Origin: Streptomyces dysideae
GTDB lineage: Bacteria; Actinomycetota; Actinomycetes; Streptomycetales; Streptomycetaceae
Assembly: GCF_001514305.1 (NCBI RefSeq)
Contig: NZ_KQ949113.1
Location: 1-64,000 of the forward strand
Reading direction: 5' to 3'
Length of the DNA: 64,000 nt
Part shown: positions 52,053 to 61,035 of the stretch, piece by piece
How the letters are laid out: each line of letters begins with the position of its first letter
Position numbering within the stretch: position 1 is the stretch's first letter
The notes under the pieces: generated by a model
What the model was told of the DNA's origin: nothing
The model's input: only the letters and a program-made list of their open reading frames with translations
Databases searched by the model: none
Translations under genes and position numbers: made by a program

Positions 52053-53014
52053 TGGCTACCGCTCCCCTGCTCGAACAGCCCCCGACGGCCGTGGCCGAGG
52101 CACCGACGGTCCACCCCGGGAAGGGCATCCTCAGCCACTGGCGGCTGTACGCCGCGATCTCGCCCTTCTACCTCCTCTTCCTCTGCTTCGGCCTGATCCC
52201 CGTCGGCTTCTCGCTCTACCTCTCCTTCCACCGCTGGGACGGCCTCGGCTCGATGGAGTGGGCGGGTCTGTCGCAGTACCAGTACCTGCTGGGCGACAGC
52301 GACTTCTGGTCCTCGATCGGCAACACGATCATCATCTGGGCGCTGGCCACCTTCCCCATGATCTTCCTGGCGATGGTGACGGCCGTGATGCTCAACTCGG
52401 CGGTCCGCTTCAAGAACGTCTACCGCTTCGCGTACTTCCTGCCGAACGTCACCTCGATCGTCGCGGTCGCGATCATCTTCGGTTCCGTCTTCTCCACCAA
52501 CTTCGGCCTGATGAACGCCCTGTTGCAGGCCGTCGGGCTCGACCAGGTGGCCTGGCTGAACACGCCGTGGGGCATCAAGGTAGCCATCGCCACGCTGATG
52601 ACCTGGCAGTGGACCGGCTACAACGCGATCATCTTCCTCGCCGGACTGCAGACCGTCCCGACCGAGCTGTACGAGGCGGCCCGGGTGGACGGCGCCGGTC
52701 CCGTGCAGACCTTCTTCCGGATCACGCTGCCGATGCTGCGGCCGACCCTGCTGTTCGTGCTCGTCGTCTCGACGGTCACCGGACTGCAGAGCTTCGCCGA
52801 GCCTCAGGTGCTGCTGCAGACCACGGCCAACGAGTCGACGTACTCGGGCGGCCCCGACCACGCCGGCCGGACCATGGTCCTCTACTTCTTCCAGCAGACC
52901 TTCGACAACAACGACTTCGGCTACGGCGCCGCCGTGGCGTGGGGCATCTTCCTCGTCGTCGTCCTCTTCTCGATCATCAACTGGCGCCTGGTGCAGCGCC
53001 GGGGCGAAGAATAG
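52052..53014 (+). CDS. Sugar ABC permease, MalF/UgpA type
   Basis: A 320-aa membrane protein with six predicted helices. WRLYAAISPFYLLFLCFGLI is the first helix, YRFAYFLPNVTSIVAVAIIF the conserved central one, and the EAA loop is ELYEAARVDGAGPVQTFFRI. Forms the translocation pore with the next gene's product. An ATPase is not encoded here, as is usual in Streptomyces, where a shared MsiK-type ATPase serves many sugar importers. Confidence 0.93.
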   Translation: MATAPLLEQPPTAVAEAPTVHPGKGILSHWRLYAAISPFYLLFLCFGLIPVGFSLYLSFHRWDGLGSMEWAGLSQYQYLLGDSDFWSSIGNTIIIWALATFPMIFLAMVTAVMLNSAVRFKNVYRFAYFLPNVTSIVAVAIIFGSVFSTNFGLMNALLQAVGLDQVAWLNTPWGIKVAIATLMTWQWTGYNAIIFLAGLQTVPTELYEAARVDGAGPVQTFFRITLPMLRPTLLFVLVVSTVTGLQSFAEPQVLLQTTANESTYSGGPDHAGRTMVLYFFQQTFDNNDFGYGAAVAWGIFLVVVLFSIINWRLVQRRGEE

Positions 53015-53028
53015 GCGGGCCGGTCACC

Positions 53029-53865
53029 ATGGCATCCATCAAGGGCTCCGGACGCCGGGGCATCGCGCTGCACACGGTCCTGGTCATCGGCCTGCTGCTG
53101 TCGGCCTTCCCGTTCTACTGGGCCGTCATCATGTCGACGCACACGTCGACCGAGATCTTCTCCTACCCGCCCAAGCTGGTGCCGGGCTCGCACTTCCTGG
53201 AGAACCTCCGCCATCTCTTCGACAACATCGACTTCTTCGGGTCGATGTTCAACTCGCTGCTGGTCGCGGTCTCGGTGACCGTGCTGGTGCTGTTCTTCGA
53301 CTCGCTGGCGGCGTTCGTCTTCGCCAAGTTCCAGTTCCCGGGGCGCCGGGTGCTGTTCGCGCTGATGATGGCGATCTTCATGGTGCCGGCGCAGCTGGCC
53401 GCCATCCCGCAGTTCGTGATCATGGCGAAGCTCGGCTGGATCGGCACGATGACCGCGCTGATCGTGCCGGCGGCGGCGAACGCGTTCGGCATCTTCTGGA
53501 TGCGCCAGTACATGAAGAGCGCGATCCACGACGAGCTGATGGACGCGTCCAGGCTGGACGGCGCCGGATTCATGCGCCAGTACTGGCACGTGGCTCTCCC
53601 GGTCGTCCGGCCGGGCCTCGCCTTCCTCGGCATCTTCACCTTCATGGGCCAGTGGAACGACTACGCCTGGCCCCTGATCGCCCTCACCAACCCGGACAAC
53701 GTGACCCTCCAGGTCGCCCTGTCCCAGCTCAACGGCACGCACGGCACCACCGACTACGGCATGGTGATGACCGGCGCGCTGCTCGCCCTCGTCCCGCTGC
53801 TGATCGTGTTCGCGATCGGCGCCCGGCAGATCATCGGCGACCTCGGCAAGGGGGCCATCCGCTGA
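53029..53865 (+). CDS. Sugar ABC permease, MalG/UgpE type
   Basis: A 278-aa second permease. TVLVIGLLLSAFPFYWAVIM is the first helix and the EAA loop is ELMDASRLDGAGFMRQYWHV, followed by LPVVRPGLAFLGIFTFMGQW. The ATG lies 14 bp after the first permease's stop; its own stop overlaps the beta-galactosidase start by TGATG. Confidence 0.93.
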   Translation: MASIKGSGRRGIALHTVLVIGLLLSAFPFYWAVIMSTHTSTEIFSYPPKLVPGSHFLENLRHLFDNIDFFGSMFNSLLVAVSVTVLVLFFDSLAAFVFAKFQFPGRRVLFALMMAIFMVPAQLAAIPQFVIMAKLGWIGTMTALIVPAAANAFGIFWMRQYMKSAIHDELMDASRLDGAGFMRQYWHVALPVVRPGLAFLGIFTFMGQWNDYAWPLIALTNPDNVTLQVALSQLNGTHGTTDYGMVMTGALLALVPLLIVFAIGARQIIGDLGKGAIR

Positions 53866-55860
53866 TGGACCCGCTGCCGGCACTCCGCCCCTGGGAGGCA
53901 CCCGAGGTGACCTCCTGGGGGCGGCTCCCGATGAACGCCGTGGACCGACGCGCGGGAGCCGTCCCGCTGGACGGCGACTGGCGTTTCCAGCTGCTGCCGG
54001 CGCCGGACGCGCCGGTCGCGGACGAGTGGTTGTCGTCGTACGTCCCCGGCGTATGGACCATGCAGGACACGGACGACCGTCCGCAGTACACCAACGTCCG
54101 TATGCCGCATACAGAATTTCCGCCACTGTCGCCCGCCGGCAATCCGACGGGTGTCTACGAGCGTGAGATCGACGTCCCCGCCGACTGGGCGGGCCGCCGG
54201 ATCGTGCTCCAGGTCGGGGCCGCCGAGAGCGTGCTGCTGGTGCACGTGGACGGGCGGCCCGTCGGGATCTCCAAGGCCTCCCATCTGGCCGCCGAGTTCG
54301 ACCTGTCCGACGTCGTACGTCCCGGTGCGCGGGCCACCGTGCGGCTGACGGTCGTGAAGTGGTCGGATGCCTCGCACATCGAGGACCAGGACCAGTGGTG
54401 GCACGGCGGGATCACCCGCTCGGTACTGCTGTACGCCACCGACCCGCTGCACCTCGCCGACGTGACCGTACGGGCCCGGCGGGACGGTGAACTGCGCGTC
54501 GACTGCCGGGTGCGGAACACCGGCGGTGCGCTGCCGGACGGGTGGTACGTCAGTGGGGAGCTGGACGGTCAACTCCTCACCCAGGACACGGAGTTCGACC
54601 GGGCCAACGCCGAGGACGACCGGGTCTCCGACCTCCTCGGCGAGGCGCGGATGTGGGCCACCGTCCCCGGCGTCCGCATCTGGAACGCCGAGACGCCCGA
54701 GCTGTACGGCCTCACCGTCCGGCTGCACCGCGCCGACGGAACGGTCGCCGACACCTCGTACCGGCGCATCGGATTCCGTGACGTCGAGATCGTCGGCCGG
54801 GACCTGCTGGTCAACGGCGAGCGGGTGTTCGTCCGGGGCGTGAACCGGCACGACTTCCATCCGCTGACGGGGCGGACGGTGTCGTACGACGACATGCGCG
54901 CCGACCTGGTGCTGCTGAAGCGGTTCGGCTTCAACGCGATCCGCACCGCCCACTACCCGAACGACCCCACTCTCTACGATCTCGCCGACGAGCTCGGCTT
55001 CTACGTCGTCGACGAGGCGGACATCGAGTCCCACGACCACGCCCACGAGATCGCCGACGACCCGCGTTATCTGGCCGCCTTCGTGGACCGGGTCTCCCGG
55101 ATGGTGCTGCGGGACAAGAACCACCCGTCGGTCATCATCTGGTCGCTGGGCAACGAGTCCGACTACGGCGCCAACCATGACGCGGCGGCGGGCTGGGTGC
55201 GCCGGCACGATCCGACGCGGCCGATCCAGTACGAGGGCGCGGCCAAGCTCGGCTGGGCGGACCCGGGGCTCGCCTCCGACATCGCCTGCCCGATGTACGC
55301 GCCGCTGGAGGACTGCGTGGCGCACGCGCTGTCCGGGACGCAGACCAAGCCGCTCATCCAGTGCGAGTACTCCCACGCGATGGGCAACAGCAACGGCACG
55401 CTGGCCGACCACTGGGCCGCCATCGAGTCCACCCCGGGTCTTCAGGGCGGCTTCATCTGGGAGTTCTGGGACCACGGAATCCTGCAACGCGTGAGCGATG
55501 GAAGACCGGTCGGGCGCGCGGGCGCCGGGCTCTACGACAACGGTGTCGCCGCGCCCGGCCACCGCTGGGCGTACGGCGGCGGGGCACGGCGTACGGCACT
55601 TCACGCTGTCGGCGCCGGACGCCACGGGGCTCGCCGTCGCGTTGGACGAGCCGCGGCAGGTCTCCGTGACCCGCTTCCGGGCCGAGGACCTCATCGCCGC
55701 GGCGCACCATGACGAGCTGGCGCCGCGGCCCGGCTGTGTGGTGCACATCGACGCCGCCCACCGCGGCCTGGGCACCGCCTCGTGCGGGCCCGACACGTTC
55801 CCCTCGTATCTCGTCGCACCGGGTGTCCACCGCTGGAGCTGGACCCTGCGCGTTCTCTGA
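53865..55860 (+). pseudogene. GH2 beta-galactosidase with internal deletion and frameshift
   Basis: The first ~573 codons encode the sugar-binding, immunoglobulin-like and TIM-barrel domains of a LacZ-type enzyme with both catalytic glutamates: E431 in SLGNESDYG and E501 in IQCEYSHAMGNSNG. At about 55578-55590, after HRWAYGG, the sequence jumps out of frame to HGVRHFTLSAPDATGLAVAL and the normal C-terminal end of domain 5 (SYLVAPGVHRWSWTLRVL). About 250-300 residues expected in between are missing. In the first frame a tail of unrelated residues ends at 55712. The catalytic domain might still fold, but domain 5 is lost. Both neighbours are intact. Confidence 0.8.
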
Positions 55861-55907
55861 CCTCCCCCCACGCCCTCCTTCTCACGGATCCTTCCTACGG
55901 AGCACAC

Positions 55908-57749
55908 GTGTGTACTTCGCATGAGCACGACCAGGGCGAGGCCGCGCAGGCCGGTGCCGGACGCCGCGGTTTCCTCCGGGCCACCGCGCTGCTGGGCGCC
56001 GCCGCCACGGCCGGGGTCGCCCGGCCGACGGCCGCCGAGGCGGCGCCGGCCGCGGTGACCGGTTGGCGGCCGGACCCGGACAGCCGCCGTTTCACGCTTG
56101 CGGTGATGCCGGACACGCAGTACCTCTTCGACGGGCCGAGCATCGACAAGGCGCCGGTGGAAGCGTCCCTGCGCCATCTGATGGAACGCTGCGAGGAAAA
56201 GGACGCCGAGAACATCGTCTTCCTGTCCCACCTCGGCGATCTCACACAGAACGGCAGCCCGGCCGAAGTCGCCGCGATCGGCGAGGCGTTCGGGCTGCTG
56301 GACCGGCGCGGGGTCGGCTACAGCGTGCTCGCGGGCAACCACGACGTGAGGTCCTCGACGAACGACCAGCGCGGCGCGACGCCGTACCTGGACACGTTCG
56401 GGCCGCGGCGCTTCAAGGACAAACCGACGTACGGCGGGGCCTCCCCCGACGGCTACAACACCTTCCACCTCTTCACGGCGGGCGGCCGGCAGTGGATGGT
56501 GCTGGCTCTCGACTGGCGGCTGTCGGACAAGGGCTACGCATGGGCCAAGGAGGTCATGGCGCGGCATCCGAAGACGCCGGTGATCCTCACGACGCACGAA
56601 CTGGTCGTCGAGGACGGCTCGTTGTCGACGTACGGGCAGCAGCTGTGGGACCGGCTCGTCGAGGACCACGACCAGGTCTTCCTCACCGTCAACGGCCACT
56701 ACTGGCCCGCCGCCCGCACGACCCGGAAGAACGCGGCGGGACATGACGTCCACCTTCACCTGACGAACTATCAGAACCGTTACTTCGGCGGCGCGGCGAT
56801 GATCCGCCTCTACCGCTTCGACCTCGACCGGAACGTCATCGACGTGGAGACGGTCTCCCCGTGGATCCTGGGCCGGGCCGCGCGGGGGCTCAACGAGCTG
56901 GAGCGACAGGAGATCGAACTCAGCGGCGACGCCGACCGGTTCACGGTCGACATCGACTTCACGGCTCGCTTCTCCGGCTTCGACCCGGTGCCCGCACGTC
57001 CGGCGCGCCCCGTCTCGAGGATGCTGGTCCCGGGCACGGTGGCGTACTGGCGCTTCGAGCAGTCCGTCACCGACACCGTCCGCGACCAGTCGGGGCGCGG
57101 CAACGACCTCACCCTTGTCACCGTGGGCGGCGGCGAGCTGGGCTGGTCCGCCGACCACCATCCCGACCAGCCCGGTCACGGCAGCCTGGAGTTCCAGGGA
57201 TTCAAGTCCCCGCTGAAGGGCGCGTATCTGCGCACGGTCGACGGCGCTCCGCTCAACTCGGCGACGTTCAGGGGCGGTTACACCATCGAGGCCTTCTACC
57301 GCCTGCCCGCCGACTGGGACCCGTCCCACCACGCCTGGTCCGGCGTCGTCAGCCGCACCGGCACGGGCGGCGCGGCCGGCAAAACCGGCGACGATCCCGA
57401 CGAGCCGCTCGCCACGCTGTCCCTGTCCAACGACCGCGAGCCACAGTGGGCCGTGCGTCCGCTCAACCAGGAGGGCATCGCCACCAACTGGGGCCAGGAG
57501 ACACCGCTGGAGACCTGGTGGCACCTGGCGGTCGTCAACGACGGCGAGCACACGACGCTGTACGTCGAGGGCTGCCCGGTCGTCCGCAATCCGAAGGCGG
57601 CCGCCGTCGGTGTCACCTCCGTCGGCCTGCCCTGGCTGCTCGGCGGCTACGAGTACGGCGGCCGGATCGACCAGATCCTGCACGGACGGCTCGGCGACGT
57701 CCGAATCGTCGAACGGGCGCTGCCCGTCACCTCCTTCATGAACCACTGA
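55908..57749 (+). CDS. Tat-exported metallophosphoesterase with C-terminal LamG-like domain
   Basis: A 613-aa secreted protein. The Tat signal is GRRGFLRATALLGAAATAGV with an Ala-rich cleavage region. Residues about 60-330 are a calcineurin-like phosphoesterase: AVMPDTQYLF, SHLGDLTQNG, AGNHDV, TTHELV and VNGHYW carry the metal ligands. Residues about 365-610 are a concanavalin/LamG-like jelly roll (VAYWRFEQSVTDTVRDQSGR, LGDVRIVERALP). The GTG at 55908 is chosen for the intact Tat signal. Fusion of a phosphoesterase to a carbohydrate-binding type domain in a glycan locus suggests action on phosphorylated glycans or phosphodiester-linked polymers. Confidence 0.87.
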   Translation: MCTSHEHDQGEAAQAGAGRRGFLRATALLGAAATAGVARPTAAEAAPAAVTGWRPDPDSRRFTLAVMPDTQYLFDGPSIDKAPVEASLRHLMERCEEKDAENIVFLSHLGDLTQNGSPAEVAAIGEAFGLLDRRGVGYSVLAGNHDVRSSTNDQRGATPYLDTFGPRRFKDKPTYGGASPDGYNTFHLFTAGGRQWMVLALDWRLSDKGYAWAKEVMARHPKTPVILTTHELVVEDGSLSTYGQQLWDRLVEDHDQVFLTVNGHYWPAARTTRKNAAGHDVHLHLTNYQNRYFGGAAMIRLYRFDLDRNVIDVETVSPWILGRAARGLNELERQEIELSGDADRFTVDIDFTARFSGFDPVPARPARPVSRMLVPGTVAYWRFEQSVTDTVRDQSGRGNDLTLVTVGGGELGWSADHHPDQPGHGSLEFQGFKSPLKGAYLRTVDGAPLNSATFRGGYTIEAFYRLPADWDPSHHAWSGVVSRTGTGGAAGKTGDDPDEPLATLSLSNDREPQWAVRPLNQEGIATNWGQETPLETWWHLAVVNDGEHTTLYVEGCPVVRNPKAAAVGVTSVGLPWLLGGYEYGGRIDQILHGRLGDVRIVERALPVTSFMNH

Positions 57750-57765
57750 CCTCCGGAGGAACCTC

Positions 57766-59433
57766 ATGACCGAGCAGCAGCTGCCCTCCTGGGCCGACCC
57801 GTCCGTCTCCCCCGCCGCCCTCGACCCGCAGGGCGTCTCTCGCCGCCAACTCCTGTGCAGCGCGGGCCTGTTCGGCGCGGCCTTCGCCCTCGGCCCGACA
57901 GCCGTCCCCGCCACGGCCGCCGACCGGCGCTACGGCGGCAACGACCCGCGCCTCGCCTACCTGGTCGGTGACCACCACATCCACACCGTCTACAGCCACG
58001 ACGCCAAGTACACGTTCTCCCAACTGGCCGCGGCGGGCGCCGAGTACGGCCTCGACTGGATGGTGTTCACCGAGCACTCCAACTTCGGACACGCCCGGTA
58101 CGGCGCCCCGCTGGAGCACGAGGAGATCCTCAGGGCGCGTGCCGAGAACCCGCGGCAGCTGATCTTCCAGGGCCTGGAGTGGTACATCCCGGCCGCCGAG
58201 CACTGCACGGTCTTCACGGCGCCCGGCCCGCGCGAGGTCGACCTCCTCACCCGGTTCGAGAGCGCCTACGACGGCAAGCTGCTCGGCTGCACCGACGGCT
58301 CCGGGGGCGGCACGGACACCGCCCGCAACGAGGCGCACGCCGTCAAGGCCATCCAGTGGCTCGCCGAACAGCGCCGTACCGGCTACGTCGACGACGTCCT
58401 GGTCCTCGCCAACCACCCGATGCGCCTCGGCATCGACTCCCCGCACGAGATGCGCAACTGGCGGGACGCGGCCCCCGAGATCATGATCGGCATGGAGGGC
58501 GCACCGGGCGCCCAGGGTGCCGCCGTCCCCGGCTGGCGGGGCTCCGCCTCCATCCGCGGCGAGTACGAGAACAAGCCGTCGGCCCAGTCCTGGTCGGGCT
58601 ATCCGGCGGACGCGTATCTGACGTACGGCGGCTTCGACTGGGCGACCGCGACCGTCGGCGGGCTGTGGGACGCGATGCTCGCCGAGGGCAGGCCGTTCTC
58701 CATCACCACCAACTCCGACGCCCACCGGATCGTCTTCGACACCTGGAAGAACGGCGACTGGCTGCCGGGCCAGACCTTCGACAACACCGGCAGGCTCCCC
58801 GACCCGGTGAACACCAACACCCCGCAGCCCGGCAGCGACTTCTGGCCCGGCCAGTTCAGCCGCACCCATGTCGGCGTCACCCGCTACGGCTACCGCGCGG
58901 TGATGGCGGGCCTGCGCGCGGGCCGCGTCTGGCTGGACCACGGGCATCTGCTCGACGGCCTCGACGTCCGCCTCAAGCGGGACTGCGACTCCGGCCCCGG
59001 CGTCACGCTGGGCGGCCGGCTGCGGGTCCGCAAGGGCGAGAAGCTCACCCTCGACGTCACGGTGACGACCGCTTCCCGTCCCAACCCCCGTGGAATCGTC
59101 CCGGAGTTGGCGCACGTGGACGTGATCCGGGGTGCGGTGCGCGGCCCGGTTGCCGACCGGGACGCCTGGCAGGCGCCGGACACCAAGGTCGTACGCATGC
59201 TGGACGTGCAGGGACGGCAGGGGACGTACACCCTGCGCATCCCGCTGACCGCCGGGGACGAGTCCTTCTACGTCCGGCTGCGCGGCAGCGACGGCAACCG
59301 CCATGGTGCGGGCTACCTCGGCGCCTCGGTCGACCCGCAGGGGCCGATCCCGCACGAGCCCGGAAACGGTGACCCGTGGGCGGATACGTGGTTCTATTCC
59401 AACCCCGTGTTCGTCGACGCGGCAGGAGCCTGA
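57766..59433 (+). CDS. Tat-exported PHP-type metallohydrolase
   Basis: A 555-aa secreted protein beginning with a Tat signal (VSRRQLLCSAGLFGAAFALG) and an AxA cleavage site. The PHP-type metal motifs follow: GDHHIHTVYSHDAKYTFSQL, MVFTEHSNFGH, LANHPMRLGID and TTNSDAHRIVFD. The C-terminal 150 residues form a beta-rich domain. PHP proteins hydrolyse phosphoesters; family members of this exported kind are uncharacterised as far as I know. CGGAGGAACC gives a strong ribosome site 16 bp after the previous stop. The stop overlaps the next start by TGATG. Confidence 0.83.
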   Translation: MTEQQLPSWADPSVSPAALDPQGVSRRQLLCSAGLFGAAFALGPTAVPATAADRRYGGNDPRLAYLVGDHHIHTVYSHDAKYTFSQLAAAGAEYGLDWMVFTEHSNFGHARYGAPLEHEEILRARAENPRQLIFQGLEWYIPAAEHCTVFTAPGPREVDLLTRFESAYDGKLLGCTDGSGGGTDTARNEAHAVKAIQWLAEQRRTGYVDDVLVLANHPMRLGIDSPHEMRNWRDAAPEIMIGMEGAPGAQGAAVPGWRGSASIRGEYENKPSAQSWSGYPADAYLTYGGFDWATATVGGLWDAMLAEGRPFSITTNSDAHRIVFDTWKNGDWLPGQTFDNTGRLPDPVNTNTPQPGSDFWPGQFSRTHVGVTRYGYRAVMAGLRAGRVWLDHGHLLDGLDVRLKRDCDSGPGVTLGGRLRVRKGEKLTLDVTVTTASRPNPRGIVPELAHVDVIRGAVRGPVADRDAWQAPDTKVVRMLDVQGRQGTYTLRIPLTAGDESFYVRLRGSDGNRHGAGYLGASVDPQGPIPHEPGNGDPWADTWFYSNPVFVDAAGA

Positions 59434-60028
59434 TGAAGCGTCATCTCGTCACCTTGGGTTGCTTGTTGGGTGCCTTCGCGCTCGGCGCGAGTACGGCGTC
59501 GGCCGCCGGTGATCCGCACTGGGCCGAGACCGGGACGGTGTACACCGACACGCTCGGCGGCGGGCAGGGGCTCGCCGGCCGGGCGGACGGTTCGCTGCTG
59601 TACCGGGGACTGGCGTCCATTCCGCTGGACCTGCGCATCAAGGGCTGGAACCACATCGGTGACCCGGACATCGCGAACGGACACACCTTCGACGCCTACC
59701 AGGGCCCGGACACGGCCACGTCGAAGATGTTCGCGGTCACCACACCGGCCGGGGAGCGCTACCAGTACGTCCATCAGGTGAACCCGGGCGAGAAACTGAA
59801 CAACTCGTTCGCCCGGGTTGGAATCAGCCCGGTTTCCCCGAAGATCGGAGGTGTTGTGCTGGCTTGGTTCTCGCTCAGCACGCCCGAGACTTCATCACGG
59901 GCGTCGACTACGACGTGAACAGCGGCACCCTGCCCGCGGAGGTCATCCCGCCGGGGGTGCGCACTGGCGACGACGATCAAGTCACGAACTGGTCGGACAC
60001 GTCGTACCGTGGGCCGCGTGACCGGTGA
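59433..60028 (+). pseudogene. Secreted protein with internal deletion and frameshift
   Basis: A Sec signal peptide (MKRHLVTLGCLLGAFALGAS, cleavage after ASA) and about 140 residues of coherent sequence (YLDLRIKGWNHIGDPDIANG-like region) run until about 59860. A second frame then continues sensibly (QHARDFITGVDYDVNSGTLP) to a TGA at 60026-60028, while the first frame stops at 59918. The likely explanation is a deletion that fused two parts out of frame. The family is not recognised. It is coupled by TGATG to the PHP gene. Confidence 0.55.
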
Positions 60029-60902
60029 AGAGCCGCTGCGGCCCCAGTCCCTGATGCTGACGTTCCTGGGCGACCAGGTGCTCGGGCGGGACGTCTGTGT
60101 GTACTCGGGCAGTGTCATCGACGTCTTCGCGCGCGCGGGCGTCGGTGAACAGGCGACCCGCTCGACGCTGACCCGCATGGTGGGCCGCGGTCTGCTGCGC
60201 CGCCAGCGCGAGGGCCGCCGGATGTACTTCGGGCTGACCGAGCACTCGACGGCCGTCCTGCGCGACGGCGAGCGGCGCATGTGGCAGACCGGCGCCGTCA
60301 ACCGGCAGTGGGACGGCAGCTGGACCCTGCTCGGCTTCTCCCTGCCCGAGTCCTGGCAGCGCCAGCGCCACGACCTGCGCTCCAAGCTCACCTGGAGCGG
60401 CTTCGGGCCGCTGTTCAGCGGCCTGTGGATCGCGCCGGGCGAGGTCGACGTGTCGGCGCTGGTGGCCGAGCTCGGTCTGTCCGCCCATGTGAAGGTGTTC
60501 CGCGCCCATGCCGATGCCGGGATGGACATCGGCGCGATGATCGAGGACACCTGGGAGCTGTCCGAACTGGCGGCGCGCTACGAGGCGTTCGTGGGGCGCT
60601 GGCAGCCGTGGGAGACCCGGCTGCCGGACGCCGAGGAAGCTCCCCCGGCCTCCGGCAGGGGGGACCTCGATCTCGCTTCGCTCGCGCTGCGTCTGCGTCT
60701 CCAGGCCGAGTGGCTGCGCATCATCCGCCGCGACCCCCGGCTGCCGGTCAAGCACCTGCCGGACGACTGGCCTGCCGAGCAGGCCGAGAAGGCGTTCCGG
60801 TCGGTGCACGCCCGGCTGACCCCGCTCGCCGACGAGGCCGCGGCCCGCCTCCTCGACCTGGTGCCCGTACGGGAACCCGACGGCGAGTCGACCGGAACAT
60901 GA
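60009..60902 (+). CDS. PaaX-like transcriptional regulator
   Basis: A 297-aa regulator of the PaaX family, repressors of phenylacetate and related acid catabolism. N-terminal winged helix PQSLMLTFLGDQVLGRDVCV, RAGVGEQATRSTLTRMVGRG, then WDGSWTLLGFSLPESWQRQR and the C-terminal FRSVHARLTPLADEAAARLL region. GTG codons at 60009 and 60018 are possible starts, neither with a clear ribosome site. An in-frame palindromic repeat (60639-60668) adds APPASGRGDL. No paa genes are in the window, so the target is unknown. Confidence 0.83.
   Translation: MGRVTGEEPLRPQSLMLTFLGDQVLGRDVCVYSGSVIDVFARAGVGEQATRSTLTRMVGRGLLRRQREGRRMYFGLTEHSTAVLRDGERRMWQTGAVNRQWDGSWTLLGFSLPESWQRQRHDLRSKLTWSGFGPLFSGLWIAPGEVDVSALVAELGLSAHVKVFRAHADAGMDIGAMIEDTWELSELAARYEAFVGRWQPWETRLPDAEEAPPASGRGDLDLASLALRLRLQAEWLRIIRRDPRLPVKHLPDDWPAEQAEKAFRSVHARLTPLADEAAARLLDLVPVREPDGESTGT
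60639..60668. repeat. Dispersed palindromic repeat, in frame in the PaaX-like gene
   Basis: GCTCCCCCGGCCTCCGGCAG followed by GGGGGACCTC forms a GC hairpin of the same family as 315-350 and 9557-9595. It keeps the reading frame and lies in a linker region of the protein. Confidence 0.55.
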
Positions 60903-61035
60903 CACCCCGTCCGGATTTGCCGCCCCGGCGACCGGAAACACCCGTACACACCGGGATGATCTGGGCCACCATGGGGAATGGCCGTGGCACAGCCACGCGG
61001 CGCACCATCGCGACGGGGCTCGAGGGGAGGCGACG

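Noticed and set aside
53754..57914. Long minus-strand open frame opposite the beta-galactosidase and phosphoesterase genes
   Set aside because: Antisense shadow: biased composition, no recognisable motif, and it spans several well-supported plus-strand genes.
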